Shown: positions 16,021-25,804, numbered from the stretch's first letter. The stretch is DNA of 64,000 nucleotides from a bacterium (GCA_037481695.1 JBBFLE010000010.1:1-64000), one strand, 5' to 3'. Notes: generated from the letters alone by a model not told the origin. Numbers and translations are program-made.

Positions 16021-18714
16021 ATGGCCGGAGTGAAGCTTACGATTGATGGTAAAGAGTTGGTAACTGCGCAGGACAACACCATCCTCATGGCAGCAAGGCA
16101 GGCCAAAATACATATCCCAACCCTTTGTTACCATCCCAGGCTGCCCATCTCAGGGGCCTGCCGGGTTTGTGTGGTGGAAGTGGAGGGAAGGCCGGCACTT
16201 GTGGCCTCATGTGCCATGCCCGTGGCAGAGGGAATGGTGGTTCACACTAAGAGCGAGAGGGTGCTTAGGGCAAGGAGGCTGGTTGTGGACTTGCTCTTGG
16301 CAAGCGGGGATCACAACTGTCTGCTTTGTCAATCCAATGGGTCATGCGAGCTGCAGGAGCTGGCATACGAGCTAGGTATCGAGAGCTTCCGGTTCCCTGT
16401 TGATTCACCGGGTTACGCCAAGGACACCTCCAATGCCATGATCGAGCGGGACCTCAACAAGTGCATCCTGTGCGGCAGATGTGTAAGGGCTTGTAACGAG
16501 GTCCAGGTAAACGAGGTCATAGACTTTGGTTACAGGGGGGGTAAGGCCAAGATAGTCACTGCATGGGATCTTCCTTATGGAGAGTCCAATTGCGTGTTCT
16601 GCGGAGAGTGCGTCTCTGTATGTCCCACAGGGGCTCTCACAGAGCGACAGGCCAAGTTCCAGGCCAGGCCATGGAGGCTCAAGAAGGTGCGCACCACCTG
16701 CACTTACTGCGGGGTCGGCTGCCAACTGGATCTGAATGTGTCCGATGGAAAGGTGGTCAAGGTCACATCAGATTACAGATATGGCCCACCTAATTTCGGA
16801 AGCCTGTGTGTAAAAGGACGATTTGGCTATGATTTTATTCACCATCCCGACAGGCTCACGCAGCCCTTGATCAAGGACCAGGGGAGCTTCAGGGAGGCCA
16901 GCTGGGACGAGGCTCTGGATCTGGTGGCAAGTAAGCTCTCGGAGATCAAGTCCAAGTATGGATCTCATGCCCTGGCCGGGCTTACCTCTGCCCGCTGCAC
17001 CAACGAGGAGAACTACCTCTTCCAAAAATTCTTCAGAGGAGCCCTCGGAACCAACAATGTAGATCACTGTGCCCGTCTTTGACACAGCTCCACGGTGGCA
17101 GGTCTTGCCGCCGCGTTTGGAAGTGGGGCCATGACCAACTCCATTTCAGAGATGGAGAGGGCCGAGGTTATACTGCTTACGGGCAGCAATACCACTGAGA
17201 TGCACCCTGTCATAGCTGGTTACATAAAAAGAGCGGTGCGCCAAAGGGGAGCCAAGCTGATTGTTGTAGACCCCAGGAGGATAGATCTGGTCTCGTACTC
17301 GGAGCTTTGGCTCAATCCCAAACCAGGGACAGATGTGGCATGGATAAATGGATTGATCCACGTGATCCTAAGGGATGGAATGGAAGATCGCACTTACATT
17401 GAGCAGCGCACAGAGGGCTTTGAAGCCCTGAAAAATGTGGTCCAGAAATACACTCCCAAGAAGGTGGAGTCCATCACAGGAATCCCTGCCAGTGATCTGG
17501 AGAAAGCAGCCAGGCTCTATGCCCAGGCCAATTGTGCCTCCATCGTTTATGCCATGGGTATCACCCAGCACACCTCCGGGACCGACAACGTGAAGGCTCT
17601 GGCCAACCTTGCAATGATCTGCGGAAATGTTGGGGTTCCCAACGGCGGTGTAAATCCTTTGAGAGGTCAGAACAATGTTCAGGGTGCCTGCGACATGGGC
17701 GGGCTTCCCAATGTTTTCAGCGGCTACCAGCCTGTGGGTGACGAGGCCATCAGGGAAAAGATGGCCCGGGCCTGGGCAGTGGAATCTCTGCCCGACAAAC
17801 CGGGCCTGACTCTAATGGAAATGATGGATGGTGCGGCCAAGGGTGAAATCAAAGGCATGTTCATAATGGGCGAAAACCCCATGCTTTCTGACCCGGATCT
17901 GCACCATGTGGAGGAGGCCCTGAAAAATCTGGAGTTCCTGGTGGTGCAGGATATTTTCCTAACAGAGACCGCAAGACTGGCCCACGTGGTCTTACCAGGG
18001 GTTTCTTTTGCAGAAAAAGAAGGCACCTTCACAAATACGGAGAGGCGGGTCCAGCGCGTGAGGAAAGCGGTTGAGCCCCCAGGCCTAGCTAGGCAGGACT
18101 GGGAGATCCTGTGCTCCCTTTCCACCCGTATGGGACTTCCCATGGTTTACAAAGACCCTGAGGCTGTGATGGATGAGATCAGGCAGGTTACTCCCAGCTA
18201 TGGGGGTATCACCTATGCCAGGATAGAAAAGATAGGGCTGCAATGGCCTTGTCCCACACTGGATCATCCGGGCACTGCTTTCTTGCACAAAGACCGATTC
18301 ACCAGGGGTAGGGGGCTCTTTCACCCGGTCGAATACACCAAGCCGCCAGAGCTTCCTGACGAGGAGTATCCATTTTACCTCTCCACAGGCCGGATCCTTT
18401 ACCAATATCACGGGGCCAGCATGAGCAGGCGCTCCAAGGGCTTATCCGAAAGGGCGCCAAGATGCGAGGTGGAAATCTCCCCTCAGGATGCAAAGAGGAT
18501 GGGCCTCAAGGAGGGCTCCACGGTAAGGGTGCTATCCAGGAGAGGGCAGATAAATGCTGTGGCCAGAATAACGGATAAGGCCGTAGAGGGCACTGTGTTC
18601 GTTCCATTTCATTATGCTGAGGCAGCAGCCAACCTGCTGACCCATTCCAAACTGGACCCGGTCTCCAAGATCCCGGGTTACAAGGTTTGCGCTGTGAGGG
18701 TGGAGCCCCTATGA
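16021..18714 (+). CDS. fdhA: Formate dehydrogenase catalytic subunit, selenoprotein (Sec354), NuoG-type N-terminus
   Basis: 897 residues when the TGA at 17080-17082 is read as Sec. N-terminus: [2Fe-2S] ferredoxin ([15 protein letters not shown]), a His/Cys [4Fe-4S] motif ([14 protein letters not shown]), two further clusters ([22 protein letters not shown]). Then the molybdopterin/tungstopterin enzyme with [10 protein letters not shown]. The junction DHCARL[12 protein letters not shown] is the active site of formate dehydrogenases; E. coli FdhF has Sec at the same place. Later, molybdopterin-binding segments ([26 protein letters not shown]) are intact. Gene tools would split it into 353- and 539-residue pieces. 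With the two genes upstream it forms a soluble NAD-linked, possibly bifurcating, formate dehydrogenase. No signal peptide, so cytoplasmic. Confidence 0.95.
17083..17112 (+). promoter_or_regulatory. Bacterial SECIS element (fdhA)
   Basis: GGTGGC (17094-17099) pairs with GCCGCC (17107-17112) around loop AGGTCTT. The stem begins 11 nt after the TGA. Both the loop (AGGUCU plus U) and the 11-nt spacing are almost identical to the E. coli fdhF SECIS. Confidence 0.85.
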
Positions 18715-18754
18715 TTCCAGGACCGTTTTCTAATCACGGATCAAATGGCGGCTT

Positions 18755-20107
18755 GTGGCCATGAGGGGAAGACTACACTTCCAGCCTGAGATAGAGACCA
18801 TGCCTGGGGAAAGACTCCGGGAGCTCCAGCTGGAAAGATTTCGCCATGCAGTAGCCCGGGTCATGTCTCACAGTCAGTTCTACAGGGATCTATATGCCAG
18901 CGCAGGTGTGGATCCAGATGAGATCACCAACTTCGAAGACATAAGGAAGGTGCCTCTTCTGGACAGGGAGAAGATAGAATCCTTTTATCCTTTTCAAGGG
19001 CTTTGTTCTGATCCGGTCAGGGTTCGGGAGATCCACTCCACAGCCGGCAGCAGGAGCAGAAAGAGCTTCTTGGTGGCAGCAACACAGCATGACATAGACT
19101 ACTGGGCTGATCTCAATGCCAGGGCCTTGTGGATGGTGGGACTGAGGCCCGGAGACGTATTGCTCAATGCCTTTCCCACGGGAATAACCACCTGGGGCTT
19201 TGGACTTCACTATGGGGCCCTTAAACTGGGTATGACCAGTGTTCCGGCAGGAGATATCCCAGCAGAACAGCTTCTGGATTTGCTCCTGGGGGCAGAGGCC
19301 ACGGCTTTCTGTGCCACTCCCAGCAAGGCCTTGAACCTGGCCAAGCTCCTGGAGAGAAAGAAAATGGATCTGCGGGAGGGAGCCCGCTGTAGGGTTGCGC
19401 TCTTGGGAGCCGAACCCTGGAGCCGCGCCATAAGGGAAAGAATTGAGAACGCCCTGGGCTTGAGGGCTTTCGATCTATACGGAATGAGCGAACTGTTGGG
19501 ACCGGCCATGGGATGTGAGTGTGAGGTGCGGGATCGTCAGTTTGGAATGCATGTCTGGGCCGACGCTTTTCTGTGCGAGTGTATAGATCCCCGCACAGGA
19601 TTGCCCATGGGAGAGGGCGAGGAGGGGGAGCTGGTTTGGACCTCCCTGGTTTGGGAAGGGACCCCCCTCATAAGGTACCGAAGCAGGGATCTCTCGGCCA
19701 TAACATGGGCCAGCTGTGATTGCGGCCGGACCCATCCCAGAATCGCTGCCATAAAAGGCCGTGCCGAAGATGCTGTCAGCCTAGAAGGAATAATTGTGTA
19801 CCCGAGTCAGGTGGAGGAGACAGTTCTTAGCTTCGAGGAGGCTGGCTCCCAAACAAGGATCATCCTGGATAAAGACAAAAGAGGCTTGGATTACCTAAGC
19901 GTGATGGTGGAACTCAAAGACAAGGCTTATTTGCAGGACCAGAGCTTATGTCAGAGCCTGGCTCGCCGCATGAAAGAGGCAGTTCGCCAGGCCACCGGCA
20001 TACTTCCCAAGGAAGTGGAGTTGCTCCCGCCTGGAGGCCTGAAAAAGGCTACTGGCTCAGAAGGCAAGACGGCCGTGGTGCGCTTAGAAGACAGAAGGTC
20101 CAAGTGA
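18755..20107 (+). CDS. Phenylacetate-CoA ligase-like AMP-forming enzyme
   Basis: 450 residues. Resembles PaaK/coenzyme F390 synthetase-type adenylate-forming enzymes: N-terminal HSQFYRDLYASAGVDPDEI, a central FDLYGMSELLGPAMGCEC block, YRSRDLS, and GRAEDAVSLEGIIVYPSQVEE at the C-terminal domain. The phosphate loop is unusual (HSTAGSRSRK instead of the usual SSGTTGKP-like form), so activity or substrate may differ. GTG 18755 and ATG 18761 are both possible starts; neither has a clear Shine-Dalgarno. It follows fdhA by 40 nt and may be cotranscribed. Substrate unknown. Confidence 0.85.
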   Translation: MAMRGRLHFQPEIETMPGERLRELQLERFRHAVARVMSHSQFYRDLYASAGVDPDEITNFEDIRKVPLLDREKIESFYPFQGLCSDPVRVREIHSTAGSRSRKSFLVAATQHDIDYWADLNARALWMVGLRPGDVLLNAFPTGITTWGFGLHYGALKLGMTSVPAGDIPAEQLLDLLLGAEATAFCATPSKALNLAKLLERKKMDLREGARCRVALLGAEPWSRAIRERIENALGLRAFDLYGMSELLGPAMGCECEVRDRQFGMHVWADAFLCECIDPRTGLPMGEGEEGELVWTSLVWEGTPLIRYRSRDLSAITWASCDCGRTHPRIAAIKGRAEDAVSLEGIIVYPSQVEETVLSFEEAGSQTRIILDKDKRGLDYLSVMVELKDKAYLQDQSLCQSLARRMKEAVRQATGILPKEVELLPPGGLKKATGSEGKTAVVRLEDRRSK

Positions 20108-20121
20108 GGTAAAAGGAGGCT

Positions 20122-20598
20122 ATGGCGGCAATGGGCAAGCTGGATCTGGGGAAGGTGTTGGACTTGGCCATAGCAGAGGAACTGGCAGCCCATGAGCTTT
20201 ACACCGAGCTGGCTTCCAAGGTGAAAGATCAGGCAGCTAAGGATACCCTTCTTTTCCTGGCCTCAGAGGAGTTATCCCATAGGGATCTGCTCATGGCTTA
20301 CAGGGAAGGAAGGCTCGAGGCCCAAGGCCTGGGAATGAAGGAAGCGGTTGATGCCCACATTGTGGAGAGCTTTGGGACGCCTCAGTGGGATCCGGCCTGG
20401 GGACTCAAGGAGGTATTCCTGGCAGCGGCCAAGAAGGAGCAGATCTCACACCAGTTCTATGGGGAGTTGGCTGCCAAGCACCCAGCCGGGCCAGTTCGGG
20501 AACTTCTACTCAGGCTGGCCCGAGAGGAACTCTCCCACAAGGAGAAAATGGAATATCTGTACGCCAACACCGCATTTCCTCAAACAGACGGCGGATGA
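20122..20598 (+). CDS. Ferritin-like (rubrerythrin-fold) diiron protein
   Basis: 158 residues forming two repeats of a helical pair with diiron ligands: AIAEELAAHELY and ASEELSHRDL in the first half, AAKKEQISHQFY and AREELSHKEKM in the second. There is no C-terminal rubredoxin domain, unlike classical rubrerythrin. Likely role in peroxide or oxygen protection or iron handling. AGGAGG is only 2 nt before ATG 20122 and 11 nt before ATG 20131, so the start could be either. Confidence 0.85.
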   Translation: MAAMGKLDLGKVLDLAIAEELAAHELYTELASKVKDQAAKDTLLFLASEELSHRDLLMAYREGRLEAQGLGMKEAVDAHIVESFGTPQWDPAWGLKEVFLAAAKKEQISHQFYGELAAKHPAGPVRELLLRLAREELSHKEKMEYLYANTAFPQTDGG

Positions 20599-20621
20599 GA
20601 ACTTGGATGGGGGATTTAAAA

Positions 20622-21197
20622 ATGCAAGGTATTGAGGAGGCTGGCTCCTTTTGGTCTGTTATAAGAAAAAGAAGAAGTATCCGCAAGTATAACAGCCAGA
20701 AAATAGAGCCCGAGAAGATAGATAGCTTGGCAGAGGCCGCTCTCATGGCTCCTTCTTCCAGAGGGATAAATCCCTGGGAATTTGTACTGGTGACTGACTC
20801 AAAGGTTCTGGAGGAGCTTTCCCAGTGTAAACCACACGGGGCGGCCTTTCTCAAGGAAGCACCTCTGGGGATAGTGGTCTGCGCAGATTCCAGCAAATCA
20901 GATGTCTGGATGGAGGACGCCTCTATTGCAACCACCTTCATCCTGTTGGCCGCGGTCTCCATGGGTTTGGGGGCTTGTTGGATTCAGGTAAGGGGCAGGA
21001 TGTACGACGAGAAGACCACAGCAGGCAAAAGAGTGGCTCAAATACTCGGACTTCCTGAAACAGTTGAAGTTGAGGCCATTGTGGCAGTGGGGTACCCGGA
21101 TGAATCCAAAGCCCCTCGCCAAAGCCATAGCCTTCTTTGGGAAAGACTCCACAAGGACAGGTATGGAAATCCCTACAATAGGGGTTCTAAGCTCTGA
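20622..21197 (+). CDS. Nitroreductase family FMN oxidoreductase
   Basis: 191 residues from ATG 20622, preceded by ATGGGGGA at a good distance. In-frame ATGs at 20595 and 20607 are alternatives. N-terminal RKRRSIRKYNSQKI and LMAPSSRGINPWEFVLV are the FMN-binding signature; SMGLGACWIQ and AIVAVGYPDE complete the fold. It reduces nitro compounds, quinones or flavins with NAD(P)H; the true substrate is unknown. Last gene of the first plus-strand block, facing cspA. Confidence 0.9.
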   Translation: MQGIEEAGSFWSVIRKRRSIRKYNSQKIEPEKIDSLAEAALMAPSSRGINPWEFVLVTDSKVLEELSQCKPHGAAFLKEAPLGIVVCADSSKSDVWMEDASIATTFILLAAVSMGLGACWIQVRGRMYDEKTTAGKRVAQILGLPETVEVEAIVAVGYPDESKAPRQSHSLLWERLHKDRYGNPYNRGSKL

Positions 21198-21372
21198 GCT
21201 CCAACGTGTGTCTGGGCTACACTAAGATCTCTTCCAAGCAATCAAAGGTTCTTCGGAAAGACAGGCCTCAATAAGTGCCCATGATAAGAGCATTTTGACC
21301 GGATAAACTTTGGTTTGAATCTGGCAAGTATAGAGGCCGCCCCTCTCCTGCGGCCTCACAACAGAAGCTAGC
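21198..21372. terminator. Convergent intergenic region with 8-bp hairpin
   Basis: Between the nitroreductase (+) and cspA (-). GAGGCCGC (21333-21340) pairs with GCGGCCTC (21350-21357) with a 9-nt loop, 15 nt beyond the cspA stop. No clear T run on either strand, but the position fits a shared transcript end. Confidence 0.45.
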
Positions 21373-21570
21373 TCAGACGGCTCTCACGTTTTTTGCCTGC
21401 GGCCCCTTGCGGCCCTCCTCCACGTCGAACTCCACCCGCTGACCTTCGGTCAAGGTACGAAATCCCGCGCCGACGATGTCCGTATAATGGACAAAAGCAT
21501 CCCCTCCATCGTCTTTCTGCACGAAACCATAACCCTTCTTTTCATTGAACCATTTAACTGTACCTTTCAT
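21373..21570 (-). CDS. cspA: Cold-shock domain protein
   Basis: 65 residues, complete CSD fold with RNP1 (GYGFVQ) and RNP2 (DAFVHYTDI) RNA-binding motifs after MKGTVKWFNEKK. Acts as RNA chaperone. The AT-rich stretch of about 190 nt upstream (21571-21758) has no gene and is long enough for the structured leader common in cold-shock mRNAs, but I could not pick a certain promoter. Ribosome site GGTAGAG precedes the ATG. Confidence 0.96.
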   Translation of the reverse strand: MKGTVKWFNEKKGYGFVQKDDGGDAFVHYTDIVGAGFRTLTEGQRVEFDVEEGRKGPQAKNVRAV

Positions 21571-21758
21571 TAATCTCTACCTTTCTTCTTTTTTGATTTC
21601 GTTGGGATTCGACTTGGAGTGAGCCTTTCCAAAGGAGAGGGACAAATACAATGGAATGGGCTCCAACCGTCCAACCTATATCACCAACTTTTTTAGTCTA
21701 TCCTACCTGTTCCTCTTATGCAACAAAAATTTTTGCCTTGTAGAAAATTACACTGAGC

Positions 21759-22454
21759 TCAAAGTTGCGGATGTTTGAGCCTGCGATAATAAGAACCAGC
21801 CAGGTAAATGGCTGCCAGGGGGTTGTGTCCTGTTACCCTGTCCTTGACTGCCAGAACCGTGGTCGGGGCCTGGGCGTATTTGAAAAAAAGAGAGTCATGC
21901 CCCACGCAAAGCCCCAGAAGCACGTTCATATGGGTTTTTTTCTCGTTGAGGAGCATGGCCTGGTAAATGGGGTTGCACATGGACTCGTCCGTGTTGCGAT
22001 AGATCTTCTCCTCATCCTGGATTCCGATGATTTCTTTGGGGGTCCTTCCGGCCTTGCACACCACCGAGACAACCTCAAAGCCATGCACCTCCAATATCTC
22101 TGAGACGATTCGAGCCTCTTGGGCAAGCCCTATGCAAAAGGCAAGTCCCAGTCTCTGGTATCCCATTTTCTTTCCAAACTCGCAGATCTCCACGATCCTG
22201 GGTTTGGTGGGTTGCATGATGTAGGGGCTCTGGTGCCTGTTGGCATAACACTCGGCTTCCTGCCTGGAGGCCTGCCTTGCAAATTCTTTGGTTTCAGGAT
22301 CCTCGTAACAACTTATGGCTCTCTTGAGCACTTCCTTGTTGAGGTGGGTAGGGCATCCCTTGGCCCCTGGCCCTCCCTTGACACGGCAGGCCCGGCTTGA
22401 TGTGTCCTCATCGCAATGAGCACAGGAGGGCAAGACTTGGGTCTTCTTATCCAT
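21759..22454 (-). CDS. DUF1847 family metal-binding protein
   Basis: 231 residues. N-terminal cysteines (CAHCDEDTSSRAC and GCPTH) and later LGLAFCIGLAQEARIV, VVCKAG, ESMCNPIYQAMLLNE and GLCVGHDSLFFKY match DUF1847, a cysteine-rich family of anaerobes presumed to bind metal. Function unknown. Its start lies 13 nt after the fabF stop on the same strand, so it is probably cotranscribed with fabF. Confidence 0.85.
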   Translation of the reverse strand: MDKKTQVLPSCAHCDEDTSSRACRVKGGPGAKGCPTHLNKEVLKRAISCYEDPETKEFARQASRQEAECYANRHQSPYIMQPTKPRIVEICEFGKKMGYQRLGLAFCIGLAQEARIVSEILEVHGFEVVSVVCKAGRTPKEIIGIQDEEKIYRNTDESMCNPIYQAMLLNEKKTHMNVLLGLCVGHDSLFFKYAQAPTTVLAVKDRVTGHNPLAAIYLAGSYYRRLKHPQL

Positions 22455-22467
22455 TGGTATCCTCTCA

Positions 22468-23709
22468 CTATTCCTTCAGCCTGGAGAAGATCAGACTGGC
22501 ATTGGTGCCCCCGAAACCAAAGGAGTTGGAAAGGGCATATCTGATGGCCATGGCTCTGGCCTTGTTGGGCACATAGTCCAGATCACAATCAGGGTCGGGA
22601 TTTTCGTAATTGATGGTGGGGGGCGCCATTTGATCTCTTATGGCAAGACAGGTAAAGGCCGCTTCTGCTGCTCCTGCAGCTCCCAGTAAATGGCCGGTCA
22701 TGGATTTAGTGGAGCTTACTGCCAGGCTGTAAGCGTGTTTTCCGAAGACCTTCTTGATAGCCTGGGTCTCTATGACATCATTGAGAGGTGTGGATGTGCC
22801 GTGGGCATTGATGTAATCCACCTGTTCGGGGGCAATATTGGCGTCCTCCAAGGCCATGCGCATACAAAGGGCAGCCCCTTTGCCTTCGGGATCAGGAGCG
22901 GTGAAATGGTGGGCATCATTGCTCATCCCATAGCCCAAAACCTCCGCATAGATCTTGGCCCCTCTGGCCTTGGCGTGTTGCAGCTCCTCCAGGATAAGAA
23001 TCGCTGCTCCCTCGGCAGGCACAAAACCATCCCTTTGCTTGTCAAAGGGACGGCTGGCTCCTTGAGGATCCTGGTTGCGGGTGGAGGTGGCCTTCATGAC
23101 ATCAAACCCCCCCAACATGAGTGCAGTAAGGGAAGCCTCTGTGCCTCCGGCAAACATGACATCTGCCTGCCCCCGCTGGATGACCTTGAAGGCATCCCCC
23201 AAGGCATGACTGCTGGCAGCGCAGGCCGTAACCGTACAGGTGTTGGGACCCCTGATCCCGTAACGTATGGCCACCAACCCAGAGGCCATGTTAGCGATCA
23301 TCATGGGGATGAAAAAGGGGGATAACTTCCGGGGTCCTCCATCCAGAAATGCCTTGAAATTCCTCTCAAAGGTCTCAAGCCCCCCAAAACCGGTTCCCAC
23401 TATTACCCCTGCCCTATCCCTGAGCTCCTCTGTTATCTGAAGACCTGAGTCTGACAGTGCCATCTCAGCCGCTACCAAGGCAAACTGACAGAAATCATCG
23501 TAACGTCTGGCCTCCTTGGCATCCAGGTACTTGGAGCGATCAAACTCCTGGAGCTGGCCTGCCACCTGGGTCTTGAAAGGAGACGGGTCGAATTTGTGTA
23601 TTCTGCTTACCCCGGAACGCCCTTCCAAACAGGCTTTCCACGATGCCTCCATCCCTATGCCCAAAGGAGTGAGCATTCCGATCCCTGTTACCACCACGCG
23701 CTTTGACAT
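22468..23709 (-). CDS. fabF: 3-oxoacyl-[acyl-carrier-protein] synthase II
   Basis: 413 residues from the ATG at 23709, where GGAGG precedes MSKRVVVTGIGMLTPLG. The catalytic triad is visible: Cys in TVTACAASSHA, His in NAHGTSTPLND and His in KSMTGHLLGAAGA. Elongates fatty acids by condensing malonyl-ACP with acyl-ACP. No acpP or fabG lies beside it, so it is a stand-alone copy next to a DUF1847 gene. Confidence 0.96.
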   Translation of the reverse strand: MSKRVVVTGIGMLTPLGIGMEASWKACLEGRSGVSRIHKFDPSPFKTQVAGQLQEFDRSKYLDAKEARRYDDFCQFALVAAEMALSDSGLQITEELRDRAGVIVGTGFGGLETFERNFKAFLDGGPRKLSPFFIPMMIANMASGLVAIRYGIRGPNTCTVTACAASSHALGDAFKVIQRGQADVMFAGGTEASLTALMLGGFDVMKATSTRNQDPQGASRPFDKQRDGFVPAEGAAILILEELQHAKARGAKIYAEVLGYGMSNDAHHFTAPDPEGKGAALCMRMALEDANIAPEQVDYINAHGTSTPLNDVIETQAIKKVFGKHAYSLAVSSTKSMTGHLLGAAGAAEAAFTCLAIRDQMAPPTINYENPDPDCDLDYVPNKARAMAIRYALSNSFGFGGTNASLIFSRLKE

Positions 23710-24006
23710 GCCGCGACCTCCAGCCTTATTCCAAAGTTGAAGTATTGTATCAGAACTTCCCTGCATAACAAAACAGCATCATGAGACACTGTGCAGATCA
23801 CCTGCATCCACCATTTGCCCCAGCCAGGCCATGGGGACTAACTTCATTATAACTAAGAGAAATCCACTTGCGATCAAAAACGCCCTAGTTTTCATCTTGG
23901 TATCTGGCCGGGGTTTGAGCCTGGGACCGCTTGTGGGTTGGATGGGCTTGGAGGACCAAAGCCCCCAAGCACCCACAGGAAAATCAGGCTGGGTTTGAAT
24001 TTGAGG
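23710..24006. other. Intergenic region between dnaA and fabF
   Basis: About 297 nt. A 65-codon minus-strand ORF (23779-23976) with a hydrophobic stretch is present but has no clear ribosome site or recognisable homology. Probably contains the fabF promoter; none was confidently located. Confidence 0.3.
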
Positions 24007-25353
24007 TCAGCTATCTTTCAAGATCTGCTGAGACAAAAAGGCCAACTGGTGCCTTGTGGTTGTGTCTGCCAGACACCTTTTTTGAATCACGGCCAATGAA
24101 TGAATCACAGATGCGTGGTCCCTTTTGAAGGCCTTGCCTATGCTAGTCAGGGTGGCGTCTGTGTGCTGGCGACAAAGATACATGGCCACCTGTCTTGGAT
24201 AGTACACAGCCTTTTTCCTGGATCTGGACAAAAGGGCTTCCCTTTCTATCTTGAAATGGTGGCAGACGCAATCCAATATCTGCTCTATGGTAGGTTTCGA
24301 AGGCAGAGCGCTTTCCCTCAGAAGATCCCTCGTCACCTCCCTGGCCAATTCCAAATCCACGGGTCTCCTCAACAGGGAGGCCTTGGCAAGAAGATGAATA
24401 AGACCACTTTCCAGTTGCCTGACATTGTCTGTAAATCGTCTGGCCAGGTAGTCGGTGACTTCCTCGGGAAGTTCCACCCCTTCTTGTTTTGATTTATGTT
24501 GCAGGATTCTGCAGCGTGTATCCAGATCCGGGGGCTTTATGTCCACCACCAGACCGCTGGTGATCCTGGATCTCAGTATCTCTTCCATTTCAGGGATGTC
24601 TTTGGGAGGCAGATTGCTGGTAAGCACTATCCTCTTGCGAGCACTGGTCAGGGCGTCTAGAGTGTGAGAAAGTTCGATCTGAGTGTGGGCCTTGCCGCTC
24701 AAAAACTCTATGCCGTCTATGACCAGCACATCACACTGGCGCCTGTACTTCTCTTTGAAGCTTTCCAGGTGTTTGTTCTTCAAACCCTTTACCATCTCTG
24801 TCATGAAGCCTTCGGCAGTGGTGTAGCACACCCTCTGTTGAGGTCCGTGTTCCACTACATGGTTACCTATGGCGCTGGATAGATGGCTCTTGCCCAAGCC
24901 CACATTGGCCAAGAGCAAAAGCGGATTGTAACGGGTCCTTTGGGATCTGGCTACTTCCAAGGCTGCGCTGTAAGCGAACTCATTGCATGGACCCACCACA
25001 AAACGATCAAATGTATAATCCCCGTTCAATCCTGACTGCCACAAAGGGGACGGACTTAAGTCCCCGAAGCGCATCTGGACAGCTCTTTTCTCCTTGGGGG
25101 AGGGCTCATCAGGGCGCTTCTGTACCAGAAACTTCAATGGCCTGTCCACACCGGCAACTTTTCTTAGGGCCTTCTCCAGCTGTTCTCGATGATGCCTCTC
25201 CACCCAATCCTTGAAGAACCCACTGGGGCACTCCAGCAACAAATGGTCCCCCTCACCCTCCACCAGACGCAGAGGAGCTATCCAGCGCTGAAAGCCCTCA
25301 GGATCCATGGATTCCTTTACCACTTCCTTGGCTTGATCCCAGATGGCCTGCAT
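24007..25353 (-). CDS. dnaA: Chromosomal replication initiator protein DnaA
   Basis: 448 residues from the ATG at 25353, preceded by AAGGAGT at 7 nt. Domain I (AIWDQAKEVVKESMDPEGFQRW), AAA+ domain with Walker A in ANVGLGKSH (Ser instead of the usual Thr; Asn before VGLGK instead of Gly), Walker B LVIDGIEFL, and domain IV with the DnaA signature FKRDHASVIHSL. Binds DnaA boxes and opens oriC. dnaN, recF and gyrB are not adjacent. An extended start at 25452 would add an unrelated N-terminus and was not used. Confidence 0.95.
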   Translation of the reverse strand: MQAIWDQAKEVVKESMDPEGFQRWIAPLRLVEGEGDHLLLECPSGFFKDWVERHHREQLEKALRKVAGVDRPLKFLVQKRPDEPSPKEKRAVQMRFGDLSPSPLWQSGLNGDYTFDRFVVGPCNEFAYSAALEVARSQRTRYNPLLLLANVGLGKSHLSSAIGNHVVEHGPQQRVCYTTAEGFMTEMVKGLKNKHLESFKEKYRRQCDVLVIDGIEFLSGKAHTQIELSHTLDALTSARKRIVLTSNLPPKDIPEMEEILRSRITSGLVVDIKPPDLDTRCRILQHKSKQEGVELPEEVTDYLARRFTDNVRQLESGLIHLLAKASLLRRPVDLELAREVTRDLLRESALPSKPTIEQILDCVCHHFKIEREALLSRSRKKAVYYPRQVAMYLCRQHTDATLTSIGKAFKRDHASVIHSLAVIQKRCLADTTTRHQLAFLSQQILKDS

Positions 25354-25544
25354 GCCCAAACTCCTTGGTTTACAATGGTGATGTGAAAGAGGGAATTGGA
25401 TCAATGTGTGCAAACGCGCAGTATGTTGCCCCCTGATACCTGGTGAAGTCAAACCTGCATTAGGCCTAATCAGCCGGATTCGGTCCAGGAGGAAATCATC
25501 TTAAAGGGGCAAACTAGAAACCTTTGATATCTCTAGGTCATTAG

Positions 25545-25640
25545 GAGAGGATTTCTGAAAACCCTTGAAACGGCAATTTAACTTAAAAAATCTGTGATTT
25601 TAAATATATGGATTAGTTATCAACAATCTATCAAAAACTC
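25545..25640. other. Candidate origin region upstream of dnaA
   Basis: An AT-rich segment stands out from its GC-rich surroundings. TTATCAACA (25617-25625) matches the DnaA box TTATCCACA at 8 of 9 positions; TATGGATTA (25607-25615) matches the reverse box at 7 of 9. Position next to dnaA supports oriC, but two boxes are too few for certainty. Confidence 0.35.
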
Positions 25641-25804
25641 ATCCTACCCCAGAGATCTTCTATTTTCTCTCTAAAACTCATTTTTTCTCCTTCTGGCCCT
25701 TCTCACTTTAGAAAACTTTGATGGGATCCAACCCATTGGCTCTTTACAGATGTGAAAGTTGGTCTCTTTTTGACTTTTTTGAGGCCCCGGGGTATATAAG
25801 AAAC

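Noticed and set aside
16021-18714. Two separate fragments or a pseudogene of formate dehydrogenase
   Set aside because: The only interruption is a TGA at the known Sec position, followed by an E. coli-like SECIS; all motifs on both sides are intact.
23779-23976. Small membrane protein between dnaA and fabF
   Set aside because: Has a hydrophobic stretch but no Shine-Dalgarno and no recognisable homology.
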